Assembly (NCBI RefSeq): GCF_051401765.1
Contig: NW_027480600.1
Location: 783,664 to 847,663 of the forward strand
Length of the DNA stretch: 64,000 bases
From: Calliopsis andreniformis
Taxonomy: Eukaryota > Arthropoda > Insecta > Hymenoptera > Andrenidae
Direction: 5' to 3'
Shown: positions 63,901-64,000 of the stretch, in pieces
Numbering within the stretch: the stretch's first letter is position 1
Layout: each line of letters begins with the position of its first letter
Position numbers and translations under genes: made by a program
Notes under the pieces: model-generated
What the model was told of the DNA's origin: nothing
Databases searched by the model: none
The model's input: only the letters and a program-made list of their open reading frames with translations

Positions 63901-64000
63901 TCCTCAAGCGTCAATCCTCAAACCTCAATCCTCAGCCCTCAGCTCTCATCCTCCATCCTCAATCCTCAATCCTCAATCCTCAATCTTCAATCCTCAATCC
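57949..64000 (+). repeat. Homogeneous right-hand zone with six A modules
   Basis: A modules lie at 58,139-58,277, 59,181-59,319, 60,390-60,528, 61,550-61,688, 62,173-62,311 and 63,639-63,777, at irregular spacing (1042, 1209, 1160, 623 and 1466 bp). One full B module lies at 63,143-63,252. Between the modules are long runs of perfect TCAATCC; the longest I noticed is ten units at 61,941-62,010. Much of the zone is a shuffled copy of 45,661-48,861 and of the 1584-bp unit. The array continues past the window end. No gene is seen. Confidence 0.87.
61941..62010 (+). repeat. Longest perfect heptamer run noticed (10 units)
   Basis: Ten consecutive exact TCAATCC units, flanked by TCAATCT on the left and TCAATAC on the right. 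Runs of six or seven exact units are common between 46,000 and 64,000 and less so in the left half. This suggests recent slippage amplification at the right end. Confidence 0.85.

Larger units (their letters stand above)
1..64000 (+). repeat. 7-bp satellite array (TCAATCC)n filling the window
   Basis: Every line of the window is built from TCAATCC or a one- or two-base variant of it, in one orientation from end to end. I found no inverted block and no stretch of ordinary unique sequence. The given strand is strongly depleted in G, so the complementary GGATTGA strand is the G-rich one. Frequent variants are TCAATAC, TCAATCT, TCAATCA, TCAATCG, TCAGTCC, TCAACCC, TCAAACC and TCAATTC; six-base units (TCGTCC, TCATCC) shift the register locally. 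Seven-bp simple satellites are an established class, for example in Drosophila virilis, but the sequence here is not one I can assign to a species. The array runs off both ends of the window. Length, single orientation and nested duplications are read directly; heterochromatic location is inferred. Confidence 0.97.

Noticed and set aside
1..64000. Telomere repeat array
   Set aside because: GGATTGA is not a known telomere repeat that I can name, the units are heavily diverged, and higher-order duplications of several kilobases are not typical of telomere ends. A subtelomeric position cannot be excluded.
1..64000. Transposable element or viral insertion within the array
   Set aside because: No terminal repeats, target-site duplications, poly(A) tails or coding domains were seen, and the modules that depart from the heptamer remain C/A/T-rich and grade into it.
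1..64000. CCAAT boxes (CCCAATCC variants) and TAATCC homeodomain-like sites (TTAATCC variants)
   Set aside because: They arise from single-base variants of the heptamer and appear at the frequency expected from it, with no promoter context.
1..64000. The whole array as an assembly or synthetic artefact
   Set aside because: Independent substitution patterns, nested duplications of different ages and graded divergence are what natural satellite evolution produces. Copy number of the youngest blocks could still be misassembled.

Overview
The whole 64-kb window is one uninterrupted satellite DNA array. Its basic unit is a 7-bp repeat, TCAATCC on the given strand (GGATTGA on the other), always in the same orientation and accompanied by many one-base variants such as TCAATAC, TCAATCT, TCAGTCC, TCAACCC, TCAAACC and TCAATTC. 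The given strand is rich in C, A and T and very poor in G. I see no unique sequence, transposon, RNA gene, CRISPR array or believable protein-coding gene. An array this long, with nested higher-order structure, suggests heterochromatin of a eukaryote assembled from long reads. The species cannot be named from the sequence.

The many apparent reading frames are a by-product of the repeat. Seven bases is not a multiple of three, so 21 bases (three units) give a seven-residue cycle, and all three forward frames give the same cycle (SSILNPQ). The forward heptamer contains no stop in any frame. The reverse strand meets TGA every 21 bases in every frame. This explains why every open frame is on the + strand and why all the predicted peptides look alike.

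Above the heptamer there are several levels of order. (1) A 110-bp module of constant length, richer in G and less heptamer-like, occurs at least 57 times in two subfamilies. Subfamily A (30 copies) extends to 139 bp; subfamily B (27 full copies) usually carries GAATTC. (2) Short tandem duplications occur with periods of 84, 154/161, 237, 348 and about 473 bp. (3) Kilobase-scale duplications are present: 1-2520 = 3937-6456; a composite unit of about 2.8 kb in 8.6-25.6 kb; a 1584-bp unit in 38-45.7 kb with four full or partial copies; and a near-identical 4.5-kb pair at 48,862-53,349 and 53,481-57,948.

Layout: 1-6456 is a duplicated 2.5-kb block around a 1.4-kb spacer. 6457-25,585 is the composite-unit zone, where subfamily B dominates and subfamily A is almost absent. 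25,586-36,900 is an irregular mosaic with 0.5-0.7-kb duplications. 36,901-45,660 is the 1584-bp unit zone. 45,661-64,000 is the most homogeneous zone, with the 4.5-kb pair and the longest perfect heptamer runs. The pattern fits repeated unequal exchange and replication slippage. No gene network exists here to describe.
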